Positions 31,027 through 40,812 of a stretch of 51,812 bases of DNA are shown piece by piece. The first letter of the stretch is position 1; the number at the start of each line of letters is the position of its first letter. The position numbers and the translations under genes were made by a program. Origin of the DNA: Stentor coeruleus (taxonomy: Eukaryota; Ciliophora; Heterotrichea; Heterotrichida; Stentoridae); contig MPUH01000475.1 of the NCBI GenBank assembly GCA_001970955.1, positions 1-51,812 of the forward strand, read 5' to 3'. The notes beneath the pieces were generated by a model. That model worked only from the letters and a program-made list of their open reading frames with translations. It did not search any database and was not told the DNA's origin.

Positions 31027-31159
31027 AAACAATTTAAATTAATCCTTTAAACTAACCATATTTACACAAAAAAAAGCATATAGTAGCATCACNAAACAAT
31101 TTAAATTAATCCTTTAAACTAACCATATTTACACAAAAAAAAGCATATAGTAGCATCAC
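31027..31159. other. Assembly gap: 66-bp duplicate around N at 31093
   Basis: 31027-31092 equals 31094-31159. Same overlap signature as at 10803, 27950 and 30855. Confidence 0.9.
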
Positions 31160-31425
31160 ACACCAACATAAAAAATATAAGTTTCTTATACTTCAAAAAA
31201 TAATTAACATAAAACCAATGCCAAAAACTATCATCATCCAAAATCTCTCGCCAAACTTAACCCCAAACTTTTTAATCAATAATTTCCAATACAAAAATCC
31301 TTCACATATCCTCTACAATAAATTTTTAGCCTATAACCCTTCTTCTAATAGTCACTTTCGACCTAATCAAATTAAATCCTCCCTTAAAATTTCCATCAAA
31401 TCCTAATATCCAAATAATAAACAAA

Positions 31426-34400
31426 ATGTTTCATAAGTCACAACCGATAATAAAATCAGAAAACCGAGGGACTCAAATACAAAAAATGACATTCCGTCAA
31501 GTACGTAAGCCCAAAGTTTTCCGTTCTCCAGTGAATTATACAAAGAAAAAATTCACCCCTCGTATCAATAGTTCATTTGCTGAATATGATGAATGTTTAT
31601 CCCCAAAAACTAGATTTCGTAGTACATCAGTTGATAGACCTAGAAGAAGTTCAGAATTAGGTTTACCATCAAATCTTAATAGTTCTTTTGATGAAAATTG
31701 TGGACCTATTCTTACTCAAGGTAAAAAAGATTTGAAAGAAGGGAAATTTGAAATGGCTTTAGAAAAATTCTCACAAGTCTTAGCGGTAAGTGAAAATCTT
31801 GAGGCACTTTATCATAGGGCTTTATGTAATATGTCGCTAGGGAAAGCTAAAGAGGCGATTGTTGATTTTTTAAATGTTATTAAGGAAAATACAATTTATA
31901 CGAAGTCAGCGTTTATGAATTTGGTGAAGTGCTTTCAGATGACTAATGATGTGGATGCTGGGATACGGTATATAACTCAAGGGATTACAAAATTTGGCAG
32001 GTTTGATGAAGGGTTTTTAATTAGGGCTAAGTTATATAGTTGGAAGAAAAACTGGGACAAAGCTCGAAGCGACTATAAAAAGTACTTAAAATACAACAGC
32101 CAAAGCGAAGAAGCCATTCTTGGACTATCCGAATGCTATGAAAAGCAAGAAGATTACTCCAGTGCCCTAAAAGTTCTTAACGAAAGCCCAAACACCCTTA
32201 AAATCCTCTTACAAAAAAGTAGAATTTATTACTTGACAAACCATTATAGCTCAGTTCTCCAAACCTTAGACTCCATCCTCATGCGTTTTCCCAGCTCTGA
32301 AGGTTTTTTCCTTAAAGCAGAATCTCACAATGCTCTTGGTCAATATACAGAATCAGCTCTATCCTATGAGCAATGCCTAAAATACGATTCATCTAATGAA
32401 TTTCAATCCAAAGCAGTCTACAATCTTGGAGCCCTCAAAATCCGTGAAAGAGATTTCTATGGTGCCCTACACACATTCCAAAGGTGTCTCAAGAAAAAAG
32501 TTAGAGAACAAAAAGTCCTTGAAATATATGCTGATGCTGTAATAAGCTTGATGAAACGTGAATACAAAGTGGGTGTTAAAGTGTTCAATAGGTTGATAAA
32601 ATCAAAAGAACCAGTAATAGAAGAATACTTACAACATTGTTATTGCTATAGAGCATATGGGTATTTAGCTCTTGGGTTTTATGACAAATGCATCCAAAGT
32701 TTAAAAAAAGCAGCGATTATGAGCCAATTAGATAAAGCTTCATTATACAACCTTGAACTTGCTAATGCTTTACTTTTAGCTTCAAAGTTAGAATTCGATA
32801 AAAGTAACATACGTTTAGAAAGCGCTATGGGTATTTTTTATAGAAAAGCTGAGCCATATATATACAAAGCTTCATTTTTAATATACAATGCTTTTGCCTC
32901 AGAACCTATAGTCCCTGCTAAAATCAAACAAGCTGAAGGGCTTATTGAAACCGCAGTAGCAATGAGAGACCCAGATAGTGAACTTCTTTTCTATAGAGCC
33001 ATAATCAGATATTTAAGAGGACATTTTCATGAATCACTTGAAGATATGAAACAATGTATAGAAAAAGCTGAAGACAATATTTCTGAACATTATACAATGA
33101 GAGGATTATGCAATGGATCATTAAAAGCATATAAAGATGCGATACAAGATTTTACTATAGCCTTACAGCTTAATGAAAAAGCATATCAAGTTTATTCATA
33201 TAGAGGAAGATGTGCTTATATGATAGATGATACAAGTTTAGCTTTTAGTGACTATCAAAAATATGTTTCTTGTAACCAAGAAGATTATTCTGTGCATTTA
33301 CAAGCTGCGATATTACTTATGTCAGCCGGATCATATGATGATTCATTAAGGGCATTAGAAAGTTCATTAGCTTTACAATATACAACCAAAGCAAAATATT
33401 TAGCAGCTAAATGTTGGATTATGCAGAGTAATATCTCACAAGCGATTAATGAGCTTAAAGGGATATTAAAAAACGAAGAATCCTCTTCAGCTAGAGTTGA
33501 TATGGAAATTCTTGAGTACCTGAGTTCATTTACTTCAAATGATAAGAATTTTGAAACTGGATCGGAATTATGGGACAATTGGCAAAATGGACATTTTGGG
33601 GAAATTTTCGAACTTAAATACATCCTTTGGTTTAAAGCTGTATTTAATATGTTCTTAGGCAGATACTCTAATGCACTTGATGACTTTCAAATAATATTAG
33701 AAATACTTCATTCGAAAAACTCTAAACATATGACAACTGATGAAACTTTAACTAGTGAAGAAGAAAATTGTGAAGTGTTATACAATATAGCCTTGTGTCA
33801 TATTTTTGGAAATAAAGCTCAAAGTATTTTGATACTTGAAGACCTATCTGAGATTTTAAATAATAAACATAAAGGTCAGATGCTTCTTCTTGCTGCAGCT
33901 ATTTATCTTGTTTGCAACAACACAAATGCTGCTGAAAAACTCTTAAAAGAAGCTTTTAGATGTGATTCTGAGACCGTATCTCCTTATTTGGCGAATTGTC
34001 CTATAAGATTATTACCACTTAATACAAATAGTGCTTTTGCTGAAAAATTCCCTTTGATATTTGTGGATATGCCAGGTCAACCAAGGATTGAAGTTCGTCC
34101 TGCTATATCTTTACCAAGAATTCATTTACCTTCTCTTGATTTTAGTGTGCAAACTGAAGTAAAGGATTTTTTTATGTTTTCAAAAATACAACCAAAACCT
34201 GAAGCTCCATGGTTAAATCGTGTTAGAGGGTCGATTCAGTTTACTGAGGCTATAGTTGATGTAGATACTGAACCTACAGAAATTACTGAGAGGGAAAAAA
34301 AAACCCAGGCAATTGAAGAGAGTAATGAAAGTAAGAGGAATATTAAATCTATGATACCATTAAGACACTTTTCTTCAGATATACCTAAAACTACAGCTAA

Positions 34401-34467
34401 ACAAGAGAAACAAGAAACTCCTTCGGATATTATTAAAAAAATCCAGGAGTTATGCAGTAAAGCTTAA
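31426..34467 (+). CDS. Large TPR-repeat protein
   Basis: 1013 aa. A basic, unstructured head (~90 aa) is followed by many tetratricopeptide repeats, from GKKDLKEGKFEMALEKFSQV (about 98) to about 830. Examples are LYHRALCNMSLGKAKEAIVD, KSRIYYLTNHYSSVLQ and YSYRGRCAYMIDDTSLAFSD, with the usual aromatic/small-residue spacing. The last ~180 residues are non-repetitive with Pro-rich and charged segments. TPR arrays are protein-binding scaffolds; long ones are common in ciliate ciliary and transport complexes, but nothing here names a specific complex. The start is probably Met1 at 31426; Met21 (31486) is an alternative. Complete, no intron needed. Confidence 0.85.
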   Translation: MFHKSQPIIKSENRGTQIQKMTFRQVRKPKVFRSPVNYTKKKFTPRINSSFAEYDECLSPKTRFRSTSVDRPRRSSELGLPSNLNSSFDENCGPILTQGKKDLKEGKFEMALEKFSQVLAVSENLEALYHRALCNMSLGKAKEAIVDFLNVIKENTIYTKSAFMNLVKCFQMTNDVDAGIRYITQGITKFGRFDEGFLIRAKLYSWKKNWDKARSDYKKYLKYNSQSEEAILGLSECYEKQEDYSSALKVLNESPNTLKILLQKSRIYYLTNHYSSVLQTLDSILMRFPSSEGFFLKAESHNALGQYTESALSYEQCLKYDSSNEFQSKAVYNLGALKIRERDFYGALHTFQRCLKKKVREQKVLEIYADAVISLMKREYKVGVKVFNRLIKSKEPVIEEYLQHCYCYRAYGYLALGFYDKCIQSLKKAAIMSQLDKASLYNLELANALLLASKLEFDKSNIRLESAMGIFYRKAEPYIYKASFLIYNAFASEPIVPAKIKQAEGLIETAVAMRDPDSELLFYRAIIRYLRGHFHESLEDMKQCIEKAEDNISEHYTMRGLCNGSLKAYKDAIQDFTIALQLNEKAYQVYSYRGRCAYMIDDTSLAFSDYQKYVSCNQEDYSVHLQAAILLMSAGSYDDSLRALESSLALQYTTKAKYLAAKCWIMQSNISQAINELKGILKNEESSSARVDMEILEYLSSFTSNDKNFETGSELWDNWQNGHFGEIFELKYILWFKAVFNMFLGRYSNALDDFQIILEILHSKNSKHMTTDETLTSEEENCEVLYNIALCHIFGNKAQSILILEDLSEILNNKHKGQMLLLAAAIYLVCNNTNAAEKLLKEAFRCDSETVSPYLANCPIRLLPLNTNSAFAEKFPLIFVDMPGQPRIEVRPAISLPRIHLPSLDFSVQTEVKDFFMFSKIQPKPEAPWLNRVRGSIQFTEAIVDVDTEPTEITEREKKTQAIEESNESKRNIKSMIPLRHFSSDIPKTTAKQEKQETPSDIIKKIQELCSKA

Positions 34468-34725
34468 TAATACATATAATAATAAACTAGAGTGTAAAAT
34501 TTTAATAACCTGTATATGATTTTTAACTTTTTTTTTAGAGTAATCATTTATATAGTTTATCATATTTTCAAATTATGTAGTATATTGTATATAAAATTTT
34601 AATATTGAAAAATATATTTTTCTTGTCTAGACTTTTATAAAATGTTTTATCTTATCTACTTTTACAAGCCGTTTTAGGCAAAAACCTTACTTTATTATAA
34701 ATAAACTCTTTAGATTTGCGATATA
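34468..34725. other. Intergenic spacer before the MFS gene
   Basis: 258 bp of AT-rich sequence; GCGATATA immediately precedes ATG 34726. Nothing else recognised. Confidence 0.3.
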
Positions 34726-36153
34726 ATGGCAAGTAAAGAGAATAATGATTTTGTAAAAAGCTCATGCGAGCAACTTGGGACAAAATCTTTATCAGAATCC
34801 ACTCCTCTTAAACCTCAGCAAAAAAGCGAACTTCAAAAATTCCGACAAAGTTTCTCTGAGCTTTTAAAAAGCCGAATAGACCTTTTGTATTTATTTCTCG
34901 TCGGGGGATAAAGTTTCTCTGAGCTTTTAAAAAGCCGAATAGACCTTTTGTATTTATTTCTCGTCGGGGGATTAGAAATCTTAAGTTTTTCCACTGTAAT
35001 GAGTGGTCTTTCAATCTATTTAACAGAAGTTAGAAACCTTTCAGACATAACAACAGGTGTAACAATAGCCTTATACGGTTGTTCAGCATTCATATATTCT
35101 ATTCTTCTAGGTAGTGCAATAGACAAATATGGTTTAAAAATCTGTTTAATACTAGGAAACATAAGTGCACTTACAGGATTTGTCATTTTACTACTAAACT
35201 CATCTATTTCTATACAAATAGTCTCTATTCTCACATTAATTTCAGCTGGTAATTCAGTAGTCCTCCCTTCATTAAAACTTGGAGTTAGCCATTACGCTAA
35301 TGAAAATGCAAAAAGTCTAGGTTTCTCAATGTTTTTTGTAGTATTTTTCATATCCGGAGCACTTGCAGGGATTATTGTCGATATCGCTTTATCACTTGGT
35401 TCTACAGACTCTGCAACTTTTAATAAGATTTTCATGATCGGGATTTCATTTGTCATCATCTCAACAGCTTTATCATTTTTAATTCAAGATATTGAAAAGC
35501 CTAAGGAAAACATGCAGACTTGGGAAATTACTAAGGAAGTTATTAAGACTAAGGTTTTTTGGAAATTCATGGTCTTGACTTTACTTTTGGTTATAGTCAA
35601 AACTTTGTATAGCCATTTAACTATGACATTACCTTTGTATATGCATAGAGATATTGGTGGTGATGCACATTTTGGGTATATGTTAGCTGTACATAAAGGT
35701 ATAGTTGTTATATTTATACCATTATTAACATCAATGGTATATTTTTTTAACTGTTATAGTTTGTTGATTATAGGAAGTTTTATATCAGCTTTGAGTGTTA
35801 TACCTTTGTTATTTGGGGCTAATTATTATACTGTTATTATTTTTATTGTGATTGTATCTATTGGTGAAAGCTTGTATGCTCCAAGGTTGATTGATTATAC
35901 TTTGGCTATAGCCCCACCAGGGAAAGAAGGGACTTTTGTTGCTTTAGCGTCTTCACCTTTGGCTTTGAGTATGATAATTGCTGGGCTATCTGGAGGAGCT
36001 TTGCTTAGTAATTTTTGCCCGAGTAGTGGGGAAAGGAACTGCTGGGCTATGTGGGGTATTATTGGCCTTATGGTTTTAGTCATCCCTATAATTATGATTG
36101 TTTTCAGGAATTTTTTAGAAGAAATGCCACGAAAAGTAGAAGATAATTTATAG
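34726..36153 (+). CDS. Major facilitator superfamily (MFS) transporter, broken by a 63-bp direct duplication
   Basis: Part 1 (34726-34911) has a soluble head and the start of membrane helix 1 (IDLLYLFLVGG), then a TAA. Part 2 continues in the same frame from within the second copy of a perfect 63-bp repeat (34847-34909 and 34910-34972). The stop arises only at the repeat junction. Removing one copy gives a single 454-aa protein with about 11-12 membrane helices, an MFS-like loop after helix 2 (GSAIDKYGLKI) and a two-half layout. It resembles the monocarboxylate/oxalate-formate antiporter type of MFS proteins; substrate not predictable. Given the four similar duplications at Ns nearby, misassembly is the simplest cause; a true duplication would make this a pseudogene. 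Confidence 0.8.
34847..34972. repeat. Perfect 63-bp tandem duplication without N
   Basis: Two identical 63-bp units lie directly next to each other inside the MFS gene. 63 is a multiple of three, yet the junction creates a TAA. See the MFS entry. Confidence 0.9.
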
Positions 36154-36370
36154 AATCATTAAAAAAAATAGCTTATAGTATTAAATAGTAAAGCTCCAAA
36201 ACCAAAACTTGATTTCTCGTTAAAAATATTATTTTATAGTATATTTTATTATAACATACTATATATTTCAATATATCTTCTATATCTAAAAACCATCTAC
36301 TTATTACCAATTTATATAATATTTCCTATATCAAAAATCATATTTCCTTATACAAAATTGCATATAATAT

Positions 36371-36613
36371 ATGGAAGACTACAGACTTCTAGGAAACGAA
36401 GACCAAATGAACTCATCCCTAATCTTCATCACAAAGTAACCTAAAATCAGCCTCGAACGAACCTGTAAGAAAATATGCGAAAACCCAAGCGAGTCTCATC
36501 TAGACGATATTCAAAAAGTCTGTCTAAAAAACTGTATAGGAAAATACTACCACGCAAATGATATCCTCGCAGAAATCTTCCATATAGATCGAAACCCAAC
36601 ATCAAAATCTTAA
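36371..36613 (+). CDS. Small TIM chaperone (Tim8/9/10/13 family), one 15-nt intron
   Basis: Exons 36371-36435 and 36451-36613, removing GTAACCTAAAATCAG (36436-36450), give 75 aa. The twin CX3C signature is complete: CKKIC, 14 residues, CLKNC, the spacing of small TIM proteins that shepherd hydrophobic precursors across the mitochondrial intermembrane space. Unspliced, the frame meets a TAA after 21 codons, so simple ORF calling misses this gene. ATATAATAT immediately precedes the ATG. Which of Tim8, 9, 10 or 13 it is cannot be told from this short sequence. It is followed 30 bp later by a two-helix membrane protein gene. Confidence 0.85.
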
Positions 36614-36642
36614 TAGGCTTATAAAAAAAATAATAACAATAT

Positions 36643-37164
36643 ATGGACCGATCACCTTTAAAAAGTCCTTGGGCAAAGAAGTTTATGCAAATTCATGAAA
36701 GTTTGCTTATTCGTAGACATATAATAAAAGAACTCAATGAATATAAACTTGAAGACACAGTTTTAAGACCAATGGCCAAATATTATTTCTTATGTTTTGT
36801 GTCGTCTATATCTTTTTTTTACCTTTTAAGAAAAGAAACACTTGCTATTAAGTTCATATGCTCAGCTGGTACTTTTAGTCTTAGCTTTTTATATCTACAG
36901 CTTTATTATGAAGAGACTTTTTATTACTTTAAAGGACTTGAAAATAGTATTACTGGGGAAATTATTAGGAAAAATTATATAGAGTTATTACCTGATTCTT
37001 GGGTTGTTAAGAAATTTAAAGACAAAGAGGAACAGATAAAGAAGTTTAATGATAAATTTCGTTATAGGGAGAATGCTTTAGAGAAATTTTATGAGTATTG
37101 CGCTTCCCGACAGGTATGTGAAAAAAACCTTAAGGTCCTAGAAATGTTTAGAAGAAGTAGTTAA
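36643..37164 (+). CDS. Two-helix membrane protein of unknown function
   Basis: 173 aa. A basic/amphipathic head (1-45) precedes two hydrophobic segments, AKYYFLCFVSSISFFYLL (about 45-62) and IKFICSAGTFSLSFLYLQLYY (about 69-89), and a charged helical tail. Size and hairpin layout resemble lineage-specific mitochondrial inner-membrane subunits, and it follows a small TIM gene, but there is no direct evidence of location. It has a similar layout, and perhaps distant similarity, to the convergent gene at 37245-37703. The start follows GGCTTATAAAAAAA by a few bases. Confidence 0.75.
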   Translation: MDRSPLKSPWAKKFMQIHESLLIRRHIIKELNEYKLEDTVLRPMAKYYFLCFVSSISFFYLLRKETLAIKFICSAGTFSLSFLYLQLYYEETFYYFKGLENSITGEIIRKNYIELLPDSWVVKKFKDKEEQIKKFNDKFRYRENALEKFYEYCASRQVCEKNLKVLEMFRRSS

Positions 37165-37244
37165 ATAACATAATGTTTTGGGATTTATCCCGTTGATAGT
37201 TTGCTTCGTATTTTATAAAAGCCTATTAACTATTAGCTAGCCAG

Positions 37245-37703
37245 CTAGAAATTTGCTCTTCTTGATATTCTATTGCATTCTTCTAAGATTCTATTTCTTT
37301 CAGCTCCAAGCTCGTATTCAGTCCCTACATTAAGCATTTCAAACATCCTCCTACAATCTTTACTAAGTCTTGGGGTAACTAAGAATGGAGTTATTACAAA
37401 GAAAAGAGCCAAGGGTTTGAATGAGACTTGCCTCACAAGAAGAGAATATACCACAGTAGCTAATGAAGTATAGGCTATTCCTTCACCTATAGCTTTTTTT
37501 TGATGATAAAGGTATTCCTTACGGACTATATAAGCCCAATCACGCTCTTGTTCAGTTTTGAAGAGATCAAGATTTCCTTTAACCACCCATTTTCTAATAA
37601 AGTCCAGCTTTATCATAGTCGACTGTTTATCAGCAATTTGTTGTTCATGTGCTGGTAATTCAGTTTTAGGAACATAGAAATACTCGTCATCCATCACACC
37701 CAT
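37245..37703 (-). CDS. Two-helix membrane protein of unknown function
   Basis: 152 aa on the minus strand, convergent with the previous gene (80 bp between stops). A charged head of ~75 aa is followed by two hydrophobic segments, GIAYTSLATVVYSLLV (about 78-93) and KPLALFFVITPFLVTP (about 97-112), and a ~40-aa helical tail. The pattern R/K-x(n)-K-F/P-hydrophobic followed by a tail ending GAERNRILEE is loosely like the tail GEIIRKNYIELLP of the facing gene, so they may be ancient paralogues. CATATAAAAA directly precedes the ATG on the coding strand. Function unknown. Confidence 0.75.
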   Translation of the reverse strand: MGVMDDEYFYVPKTELPAHEQQIADKQSTMIKLDFIRKWVVKGNLDLFKTEQERDWAYIVRKEYLYHQKKAIGEGIAYTSLATVVYSLLVRQVSFKPLALFFVITPFLVTPRLSKDCRRMFEMLNVGTEYELGAERNRILEECNRISRRANF

Positions 37704-38041
37704 TTTTTATATGTTAAAGATTGGGATAATTATATGTGATGATGATTTGAGGTTTTATTGAGGAATGTAATTAAGATGTGTAGATATGGGGAGTGTTTGT
37801 GGCAAGGTATGAAACTAGTTTGAGGAAATTCATGAAGAGGGATAATTTTTATTTTATTAAAATCCTATCATCCTCGTAAAAATTCTAAAAATCAGCATAA
37901 AATCCCCAAAGCCTAGTACCTTCAAATAACTCTATAGCCATATATCTAAAATACCTTATAAATACTCTAATTATATTTTAAGCATTAAACGTTATTCCTA
38001 TAAAACTATTTTCTCTAGAATAATATTCTTCGATAAATAAA
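37704..38041. other. Divergent intergenic region
   Basis: 338 bp between a minus-strand and a plus-strand start. The left half is C-poor, the right half G-poor, as expected for two outward promoters. No gene seen. Confidence 0.4.
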
Positions 38042-38266
38042 ATGCATAAAAATAAGAGTATAAGCCCAATATCAAATATCCATGCAAAAACTCCTCAGTT
38101 CAACAAATGCATGAATGAAAAAGTTAAACGTCAATTGGTTGAGCTCTATCATTCAATGAGAGGAACAAGTATTCAAAGCTCGAAATCTATAAACAGCGTA
38201 AATAAAGGAGATACTGAAGAGGTAAAGCATTTTCTTCACATTCTCCGAAAAAGGTCCAGAGGATAA
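38042..38266 (+). CDS. Short basic ORF, first frame of an overlapping pair
   Basis: 74 aa, basic and Ser-rich (MHKNKSISPISNIHAKTP ... LHILRKRSRG). It ends in TAA whose last A is the first base of the next ATG (TAATG). The second ORF lies in the -1 frame and stays open upstream to 38218, so the two frames overlap by about 45 bp. Both halves look coding, so this is more likely one ~155-aa protein split by an indel, an unrecognised intron or a frameshift than two genes. No family recognised. Confidence 0.5.
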   Translation: MHKNKSISPISNIHAKTPQFNKCMNEKVKRQLVELYHSMRGTSIQSSKSINSVNKGDTEEVKHFLHILRKRSRG

Positions 38267-38523
38267 TGTCTTTTTCCCCAGAAAAGAAACAAAACACCCT
38301 TCCTCAAAGATCTGATGATTTTTACGAGAAATTGCAGTCTTATTATAAAAGAAAACATGATGATAGTATTCAAAATATTATAGATAAGAAGAAAGGACTT
38401 GAAAATAGACTATGTAGGATTACAAGCCAGTTTCATAGACAAATGGAAATGATGGAAAGAAGTAAAAGTCCTCCTAAGCAAGATATGCCAAAAGTTCCTT
38501 CGTTACTAATTAAAATAAACTAA
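38266..38523 (+). CDS. Short basic ORF, second frame of an overlapping pair
   Basis: 85 aa, basic and helical (DDFYEKLQSYYKRKHDDSI; FHRQMEMMERSKSPP). It starts at the ATG overlapping the previous stop. The frame is open upstream to 38218, so its true start may lie in the previous ORF. No TATAA element precedes this ATG, although one class of start-proximal element is seen for most genes here, which argues for fusion with the preceding ORF. Confidence 0.5.
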   Translation: MSFSPEKKQNTLPQRSDDFYEKLQSYYKRKHDDSIQNIIDKKKGLENRLCRITSQFHRQMEMMERSKSPPKQDMPKVPSLLIKIN

Positions 38524-39407
38524 TAATTTAGTAAAAAATAATTCTCATAAGACTGCTGGGCTTGACAGGAAGCTAAGAAGATTTTATTATATGAAAAAAT
38601 ACTATGAAAATATAATAAATTAGTTTATGATATACAAAATACTAGAATGTTGAGATCTAAATTAATTGTATAACATATTATAAAAGAATTTCTGCGGAAA
38701 TAAATAAGAGAATTTAAGTTTTTATTCAAACTTACTCATAAAATTTTTACATTGCCTGAAGTAGCTAAAATTTTTAAAATTTAAAAGCCAGGCAATTGAT
38801 ATTAAGATTAAATTTTAACTTTAATTGAAGCTTCAAATATTACTAAGGTTAAAAAAAGTTGAGTTTGTGGGATAAGAATATTAATTTAAATGAGAATATA
38901 TATTCTAATATTAATTTTAGGTATACAAAAATATGAGTGAGATTTTAAAAAGTAGGAAATTCTTGATCATAACTAGTTTAAAAATAATTTTATATAATGT
39001 TAAAATAACTAACTTTTGAGGATTAGGATAGAAAATATGATGATTTTAGAAGAGGGAAGTTTTAGGAGATAGGGTTTGGATTATTGAGTAGTTTTAAGGT
39101 TTGATGAAAACAAAATTAAAAGATTGTGTATGCCAAATCATTGATTATACTATACCACACTAAAATATTAACTTTATAAAATATGCTTATTATAATCTAC
39201 ATAAAATACATTCTTCATTATCATCATATTCAATACAAAAGGGGAACAACACAAATTCCAACACTTCCAAAACAAAAATCATACAAAAACTATTAACTAT
39301 CCCCAATAATCTCCTAATCATAACTTTATCCAAACTCAAAAACTCTTTAAAAGCCCATAAACCTTATTCTCAAAATCATCCGAACCTACAAAAATATAAA
39401 CCTAGTA
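38524..39407. other. Gene-free stretch with possible decayed coding
   Basis: 884 bp. At 38550-38800 the plus strand reads HKTAGLDRKLRRFYYMKKYY, then in another frame NTRMLRSKLIV and LFKLTHKIFTLPEVAKIFKI, separated by stops: a possible dead extension or separate relic. From about 39200 the plus strand becomes G-poor, the 5' flank of the next gene. Confidence 0.3.
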
Positions 39408-40085
39408 ATGGATTTTTCTGGGTTTATCAACTTCGACGATTTCACTGAAGAAAGTTATATTCAAGCTAAACCCCAGTCCCCACAAAAAAACCAAAAACTC
39501 TTATCCCCACCTCAAACAATCATCACAAAAAAATCCTACAGTTTCTACAATCCATGTGAAATCCTCAACCCAAACCCTTTAATTACTATGCAAAATTCAC
39601 AAATCCACAACAAAACCTACTTTAAAAAAACTCTCAGAAGACAAAACCCTAGCATCCTTCAAAACTCCCAAGCCTTATTTTTTGCTTTTGAAGGCAAAAA
39701 AGTTTCCCTTTCCTCTTTACGTGACTATAAAAACATAAATTCTTATGATGATTCATCTGTAAAACCTGTAAAAAACAAAGGTTTGTCTTTGAGAACGAAA
39801 AAAAAAAACTTCAGAAGACTGAGATGGACTCCATTAAGAATAAAAGCTAGAACTGCTTTAGGGTGTTTGGAAAATGATAAAATTCAAAATAGTATAGGGA
39901 AAAAACATGAGAGAAAAAGTTTAGGGATTAGAAGAGAATTAATACCACAAACAAAAGCTGGTATTGGTATAAGAGTTAAACAGAAAGTTGGGGAATTAAG
40001 GATTAGTGGGGTTATGAAGGATTTTGTTATGAAAAGCTTTGGTGGGGTTAAAGGGAAAGATGCTTTTATCACAGATTTTTTCTGA
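39408..40085 (+). CDS. Basic protein of unknown function
   Basis: 225 aa. An acidic start (MDFSGFINFDDFTEESY) is followed by a strongly basic body rich in K/R/S/N (LSLRTKKKNFRRLRWTPLRI; KKHERKSLGIRRELIPQTK) and a C-terminal segment GVMKDFVMKSFGGVKGKDAF. No predicted membrane segment and no domain recognised. The upstream 200 bp is G-poor and the downstream 150 bp C-poor, matching an expressed plus-strand gene. Confidence 0.65.
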   Translation: MDFSGFINFDDFTEESYIQAKPQSPQKNQKLLSPPQTIITKKSYSFYNPCEILNPNPLITMQNSQIHNKTYFKKTLRRQNPSILQNSQALFFAFEGKKVSLSSLRDYKNINSYDDSSVKPVKNKGLSLRTKKKNFRRLRWTPLRIKARTALGCLENDKIQNSIGKKHERKSLGIRRELIPQTKAGIGIRVKQKVGELRISGVMKDFVMKSFGGVKGKDAFITDFF

Positions 40086-40812
40086 GATTATAACTTAGTA
40101 AGAAAAGTCTTGTATGAAGAATAATGATGGAATTTGATTTTGTTAATAATAAAGTTAGGTTTTATCTAAAATTTTGGGAAAATAGATTTTTTGGTTTTAT
40201 TTATGGTTTGAAAATATTAGTAAAATACAGAAATTATTAGATTTTATTGTCGTATTTTAAAGAGTGATAATTAGAGGATTGTATGTTTTTTTGATTGGGA
40301 TATATTGTGCCTGATGTTATTTTTTATCTCCTATAATACTTTTTATATTACTTTGATTTATATAACTATATGCTTCAAGTTTTGAAATTTAGGTTATCTG
40401 CTGGTTTTAGATATTTAGTAGAATACAAGCCATTTTCTTTCAGTAATCTACGTTCAGAATATATCTAAAATCATTCCTAACAACCCTTTTTCTCCTATAA
40501 AATTCCTAAACCTTTAAAATATTACTAAAAGTAACATAAGACTTTTCAAAAAAATTACAAAATTCTTAAGTCCAAAACATAATTCAATCACCTAATCCCC
40601 AATACAAAACTCATCAAAATCCTTAATAAAACCCTAATTTTTCTATTCCATCATCCAAATCCGAACTAAACTACACATCTTTCACAACCAATCATTCTAA
40701 GTTATAAAATCTAATAACTCAATTAACACCTCTTCTTACAAAATCTTAATAAAACCCTATCATAATATAAAATATTATAATCCTCATACTCTTATCCTAA
40801 AATTACTTAGAA
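40086..40812. other. Intergenic region with skew reversal
   Basis: 727 bp: C-poor to about 40300, mixed, then G-poor from about 40470 to 40800. No ORF or RNA recognised. Confidence 0.35.

Noticed and set aside
31218..31406. 62-aa ORF with an RRM-like start (KTIIIQNLSPNL)
   Set aside because: Lies in the G-poor leader of the TPR gene, too short for an RRM and lacking an RNP1 strand; composition explains the open frame.
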